Part shown: positions 60,689 through 64,000 of the stretch, piece by piece
Layout: the number at the start of each line of letters is the position of its first letter
Numbering within the stretch: the stretch's first letter is position 1
Assembly (NCBI GenBank): GCA_016930535.1
Contig: JAFGGN010000092.1
Span: 1-64,000, forward strand
Direction: 5' to 3'
Origin: a bacterium
GTDB lineage: Bacteria; Zhuqueibacterota; QNDG01; JAFGCO01
Length of the DNA stretch: 64,000 nt
The notes under the pieces: generated by a model
What the model saw: only the letters and a program-made list of their open reading frames with translations
Told to the model about the DNA's origin: nothing
The model's database searches: none
Translations under genes and position numbers: made by a program

Positions 60689-61807
60689 TTATAACAGGAT
60701 TGCTTTTCGGATAAACGCAACGATCCTTTCAGCGGCTTTGCCGTCGCCGTAGGGATTATGAGCCCGTGCCATTTGTTCATATGCATCTTTGCTGTTCAGA
60801 AGAGACTCCGTCTCTTGAACGATCCGCTTCATATCGGTTCCAATGACTTTGACCGTGCCGGCCCCGACAGCTTCGGGTCTCTCGGTCTCTTCTCTTAAAA
60901 CCAGGACCGGTTTTCCCAGACCGGGCGCCTCCTCCTGTATGCCTCCCGAATCTGTCAGAATAAGATCTGAACGCGCCATGGTGTTGGCAAAAGTGTAATA
61001 GTCCAGGGGATCGGGCAGCTGCACATTGTTCACGCCGCTGAGTATGCGGAAAACGGGGGCCCGGACATGCATGTTGAGATGAACGGGATAAATAAAAACC
61101 CAGTCCGGATGATGCAGGGCCATGTGCCGGACAGCCTCGCATATATTTTCCAAAGGTTTGCCGAAATTTTCCCTTCTGTGGGCCGTTATCAGGATAAGGC
61201 GTTCATAATCATGCGGCAGGGGCATATCCGGGCTGAAATTGTCATCCACGGTCAGGTGCAGTGCATCGATGACCGTGTTTCCGGTGACAATGATGCGATC
61301 TGGATCGACGCCCTCTGCAATGAGGTTTTGCCGGTTGTTCGGCGTCGGTGCGAAATGGTAATCCGCAAGCACAGACACCAGTTTCCGGTTTATTTCTTCC
61401 GGGAAGGGAGAATACCGGTTGCCCGTTCTCAGCCCTGCTTCCACATGGCCGACCCTGATTTTTTCATAAAATCCGGCCAAAGCACCGATGAAGGATGTGG
61501 TCGTGTCTCCCTGCACCAGGATCAGATCCGGTCTGGCCTTCCGGAAAACCGTTTCGAACCGGTGAATGGCTTCTCCGGTCAGGTGAAAAAGGCTTTGGTC
61601 CGGAGTCATGAGATCGAGGTCCATATCCGGCACGATCCGGAAATGGACCAGCACCTGGTCCAGCATCTCCCGATGCTGTGCCGTGGCTACGACAACCGGC
61701 TTTATATCGGATTGTTTCTTCAGTTCAAGCACGACCGGCGCCAGTTTGACCGCTTCCGGCCGTGTCCCCATGACCACCATGACTTGTCGGTTTTGATTGC
61801 CGTCCAT
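60689..61807 (-). CDS. wecB: UDP-N-acetylglucosamine 2-epimerase (non-hydrolysing)
   Basis: 372 residues, the usual length for WecB/MnaA. MVVMGTRPEAVKLAPVV is the N-terminal nucleotide-binding block. LVQGDTTTSFIGALAGFY, HVEAGLRTGN, HRRENFGKPL (with the active-site His) and LTDSGGIQEEAPGLGKPVL complete the family pattern. The enzyme converts UDP-GlcNAc to UDP-ManNAc, used for surface polysaccharides. The start at 61807 has GGAGAGG seven bases upstream. The frame continues upstream into the previous gene. It follows the T9SS propeller gene by 29 bases on the same strand. Confidence 0.94.
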   Translation of the reverse strand: MDGNQNRQVMVVMGTRPEAVKLAPVVLELKKQSDIKPVVVATAQHREMLDQVLVHFRIVPDMDLDLMTPDQSLFHLTGEAIHRFETVFRKARPDLILVQGDTTTSFIGALAGFYEKIRVGHVEAGLRTGNRYSPFPEEINRKLVSVLADYHFAPTPNNRQNLIAEGVDPDRIIVTGNTVIDALHLTVDDNFSPDMPLPHDYERLILITAHRRENFGKPLENICEAVRHMALHHPDWVFIYPVHLNMHVRAPVFRILSGVNNVQLPDPLDYYTFANTMARSDLILTDSGGIQEEAPGLGKPVLVLREETERPEAVGAGTVKVIGTDMKRIVQETESLLNSKDAYEQMARAHNPYGDGKAAERIVAFIRKAILL

Positions 61808-61836
61808 GCCCGAAGCCTCTCCGAGTTGAGACTGCA

Positions 61837-63687
61837 TCATTTCACCACCAGCATCTCTTTGACCGAAATATATTCTCCTGCCTTCATACAGCAATAATAA
61901 AAGCCTGACGGCACCACGGCGCCGGAAGCGGCTCTCCCGTCCCAATCCATCATGTAATTCCCGGCCTGCAGATATTCGTCCACAAGTGTGGCAATCCGGT
62001 TGCCCAGTATGTTGGTGATATGAATGGTCACCTGACAGGCCGCCGGAACCTGAAATTCGATGGTGGTTTTCATGTTGAAGGGATTCGGATAATTCTGATC
62101 AAGATGGAATCGATCAGGCGCTTCCTCAGCCGTGCGGCGGTTTACATATGATGGGTCAATAATTTCCATGGCCGCATAATCAGACCATGCACTCAGTATC
62201 GTCGTATCGACAGCGCATCTGGCCTGTGCTTTGATATCAAATGATCCGTACGCTGTCCATACATGAATCCGGCTCGAATCTCCCCAATCAGAGATCAGCC
62301 CGTCGTCCCAGTCGAATCGGTATTCCACGGGATGACCCAGGTTGCAGGCCGATCCGCCTGTGATGAAAGTGATGGGATCGTCGATTGTGCCGGTCAATGG
62401 CTCTCCGGCCGGAAGCGCGGGAACCGCCGGCGTGCGGACAGTTTCGGCAATGATATATCCTCCGTCCAGGGCGTACACATAACTGTCCGTGGATCCGCCG
62501 AGCACATCATCGGTCTGATTGCCGTTCAAATCGGCCACGGCCAGAACGCAGTTCACGGCTCCGCCTGTTGCATAGGACCAGATCACAGCACCCTGTGTTC
62601 CTTCAATACAATAGATCAGATCGTTTTCGCAGCCCACAATACAATCGCAGACACCGCTGTTATTGACATCGGCTATGGAAGATACGCTGAGAACGGTACT
62701 GGCAGTTGTAAAAGGCCACAGGACTCCGCCCGTCTTTCCCGAAAGACAATAGACATGATCATCCTGGCTTCCTGCCAGGCAGTCCGCGACACCGTCCTGA
62801 TTGACGTCCGCAATCGGGGAAACGGACTTGACGGTCGATCCCGTCTGATAGGTCCATACAGGATCGTTTTTGCCTGAAGCGCTTCCGGATATGCAGTAAA
62901 TATGATCATCTTCTCCCCCTGCAAGGCAGTCCGGTTTGCCGTCCCCGGTCACGTCCTGGATTGCAGCGACAGAAAGAACCGTGCTCTGGGTATCGCAATA
63001 CCAGATCAGGCGCCCGCTGCCGGATCCGCCTCCGGACAGGCAGAGCACCTTGTCGTTTTCTCCGCCTGCCAGGCAGTCATCCAGCCCGTCTTTGTCCACA
63101 TCGGAGATCGCAACCACCGATTTGATGGCACCGGCATCCGGATCCCGGTAGGACCAGAGTACCTGCCCGTATTTTCCCTCGAGGCAGCACACCTGATCGT
63201 CATTGGTCCCCATCACACAGTCCTCGATGCCGTCGCCGGTCAGATCGTTCAATACTGCAATCGTAAAAATGTCACCGTCCACGCCGTAGGACCATAAAAT
63301 TTCCGACAGACCCCCGGCCGTTTTCCCGGACATGCAGTAAATGGTATTGTCCGCGCATCCGACGAGACAATCGTCCGCTCCATCTCCATTGATATCAGAA
63401 ATGGCGGCCACTGTCCAGACGGGCGCACCGAAATTCCAGGACCATATAATTTCACCCTGGCGAATGCCGCTTCCGGACAGGCAATACACAAGATTGTCGG
63501 CCGATCCCATAAAGATATCCTTTATGCCATCTCCGTCAAGATCGCCGGCAGGTGCTATCGCTGTCACACCCAGGTCGGCGGACAACTTCCAGATCAGGCT
63601 GGCTGAATCGCCGGAATCAGCCATGGAATTGAGCGGAGCCAGTATACACAGGGCGAATAATACAGTCCCCATTATATGCTTATTCAT
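61837..63687 (-). CDS. secreted beta-propeller protein with PKD-like and T9SS sorting domains
   Basis: 616 residues. The ATG at 63687 has AGGAG seven bases upstream and starts a signal peptide (GTVLFALCILAPLNSMA). About ten repeated blades follow, each with a D-x-D/N-x-D-G-x-x-D calcium-type loop and a CLAG/VYCLSG core (GDLDGDGIKDIFMGSADNL, SDINGDGADDCLVGCADN, ADVNQDGVADCLAGSQDDH). They look like FG-GAP or PQQ-type repeats. Residues about 445-525 are PKD-like (CNLGHPVEYRFDWDDGL). The end (NYPNPFNMKTTIEFQVP to EMLVVK) is a T9SS type A sorting domain. The unusual Cys in most blades (CLSG, CLVG, CLAG) is noteworthy. It shares an operon with wecB. Confidence 0.9.
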   Translation of the reverse strand: MNKHIMGTVLFALCILAPLNSMADSGDSASLIWKLSADLGVTAIAPAGDLDGDGIKDIFMGSADNLVYCLSGSGIRQGEIIWSWNFGAPVWTVAAISDINGDGADDCLVGCADNTIYCMSGKTAGGLSEILWSYGVDGDIFTIAVLNDLTGDGIEDCVMGTNDDQVCCLEGKYGQVLWSYRDPDAGAIKSVVAISDVDKDGLDDCLAGGENDKVLCLSGGGSGSGRLIWYCDTQSTVLSVAAIQDVTGDGKPDCLAGGEDDHIYCISGSASGKNDPVWTYQTGSTVKSVSPIADVNQDGVADCLAGSQDDHVYCLSGKTGGVLWPFTTASTVLSVSSIADVNNSGVCDCIVGCENDLIYCIEGTQGAVIWSYATGGAVNCVLAVADLNGNQTDDVLGGSTDSYVYALDGGYIIAETVRTPAVPALPAGEPLTGTIDDPITFITGGSACNLGHPVEYRFDWDDGLISDWGDSSRIHVWTAYGSFDIKAQARCAVDTTILSAWSDYAAMEIIDPSYVNRRTAEEAPDRFHLDQNYPNPFNMKTTIEFQVPAACQVTIHITNILGNRIATLVDEYLQAGNYMMDWDGRAASGAVVPSGFYYCCMKAGEYISVKEMLVVK

Positions 63688-63729
63688 TTTCTGCTCCTGC
63701 AGAATCATTCAATCGGCCTTATTCAGTTT

Positions 63730-64000
63730 TTACCATCCGATCCATAAAAGAATACCCATTCTTCGGTCATCGAATATTTGAGGATAGGGATTCTCATCCC
63801 TGCCCTCGATGCCGTAATAATACCCCCGGAGCCATTCCACGAAAAATTTCAGGTCAAAATCAGGATGGGGCTTGATCCAGATGCCGGGTCCGATTTCAGC
63901 GGCATTGTTCCAGAAATCCCGGTTCGTGTCTTTCATGATATACGCGGCCCCGTATCCGACACAGGCGCATTTCCAGATGCGGATCATGCGGACGCCCGCC
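63730..64000 (-). CDS. C-terminus of an outer-membrane-barrel-like protein (partial)
   Basis: Open to the right edge, so only about the last 89 residues are seen. NNAAEIGPGIWIKPHPDFD, LKFFVEWLRGYYYGIEGRDE and FDDRRMGILLWIGW have alternating strand patterns and the aromatic-rich end of an outer-membrane barrel. EIGPGIWIKP and RGYYYG recall the C-terminal barrels of exopolysaccharide export proteins such as the NfrA/BcsC/PgaA type. With wecB downstream this would fit a polysaccharide locus, but the similarity is weak. Its stop is 43 bases before the T9SS propeller gene. Confidence 0.6.
   Translation of the reverse strand, partial: AGVRMIRIWKCACVGYGAAYIMKDTNRDFWNNAAEIGPGIWIKPHPDFDLKFFVEWLRGYYYGIEGRDENPYPQIFDDRRMGILLWIGW

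Noticed and set aside
1..64000. tRNA or rRNA genes
   Set aside because: No cloverleaf-like segment with a GGTTCRANNC T-arm and matching acceptor ends was found, and no ribosomal RNA sequence. GGTTCGAGTCC near 16967 lies inside the subtilase coding region.

Overview
The window is about 64 kb of chromosome from a Gram-negative bacterium of the FCB superphylum (Bacteroidota, Calditrichota, KSB1, Marinimicrobia and relatives). The evidence is indirect. Three proteins carry C-terminal type IX secretion sorting domains with the YPNPFN signature. There are two TonB-dependent receptors with carboxypeptidase-regulatory N-termini, a FecI/FecR signalling pair, a PorV-like barrel and many lipobox lipoproteins. 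No rRNA or marker gene allows a finer placement, and no tRNA, CRISPR array or transposase was found.

Layout. 1-6.2 kb: tail of a T9SS cargo protein with a strong terminator, a glycine-zipper lipoprotein, a LysE exporter, a ClC antiporter, a small membrane protein, a HExxH lipoprotein and a broken GH35-like gene. 6.3-10.9 kb: ECF sigma factor, FecR anti-sigma factor and STN-type TonB receptor, a complete cell-surface signalling cassette. 11-18 kb: a CreD-like membrane protein and a 1735-residue subtilase with a T9SS tail. 18.6-24.7 kb: propeller lipoprotein, CDP-alcohol phosphatidyltransferase plus permuted-papain-like protein, and an HTH/membrane-protein/sulfatase-modifying-factor-like operon. 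25.4-32.1 kb (minus strand): GH9 cellulase, rRNA methyltransferase, a DUF5686-type outer-membrane protein and a quinone reductase. 32.3 kb: archaeal-like thymidylate synthase. 33.5-41.3 kb: an outer-membrane operon of IPT lipoprotein, TonB receptor, large secreted protein and PorV-like barrel. 41.9-54.8 kb: a spermidine-synthase-like membrane protein, then a sugar locus (GH3, sensor kinase with a periplasmic binding domain, GH2, an unassigned hydrolase-like protein, a cupin). 55-60.6 kb: PadR operon with a visible promoter and twin operators, then YfiR, a CHASE8-type kinase and a hybrid kinase. 60.7-64 kb (minus strand): UDP-GlcNAc 2-epimerase, a T9SS propeller protein, and the end of an outer-membrane-barrel-like protein, suggesting an exopolysaccharide locus.

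The most unusual feature lies between the genes. At least eight spacers are filled with one composite repeat built from short-period word arrays (GGGTC octamers, GAAACGGAGA words, AAAGAACAAAG heptamers, TTTGGAATTTG words, CGGTCCG heptamers, an ATTTTAAGGGG word and CATATACC words). The words come in roughly one order, and the whole block is oriented with the transcription of the upstream gene at every site. The first two words recur as reverse complements further on, so transcripts could fold into long stems. One copy holds 25 octamers without an indel, and one copy runs directly into the 5' end of a gene that has lost any ordinary start codon. A separate 55-bp REP-like palindrome occurs four times.

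The genes suggest a polysaccharide-degrading, biofilm-forming heterotroph that senses sugars and metabolites at the cell surface.
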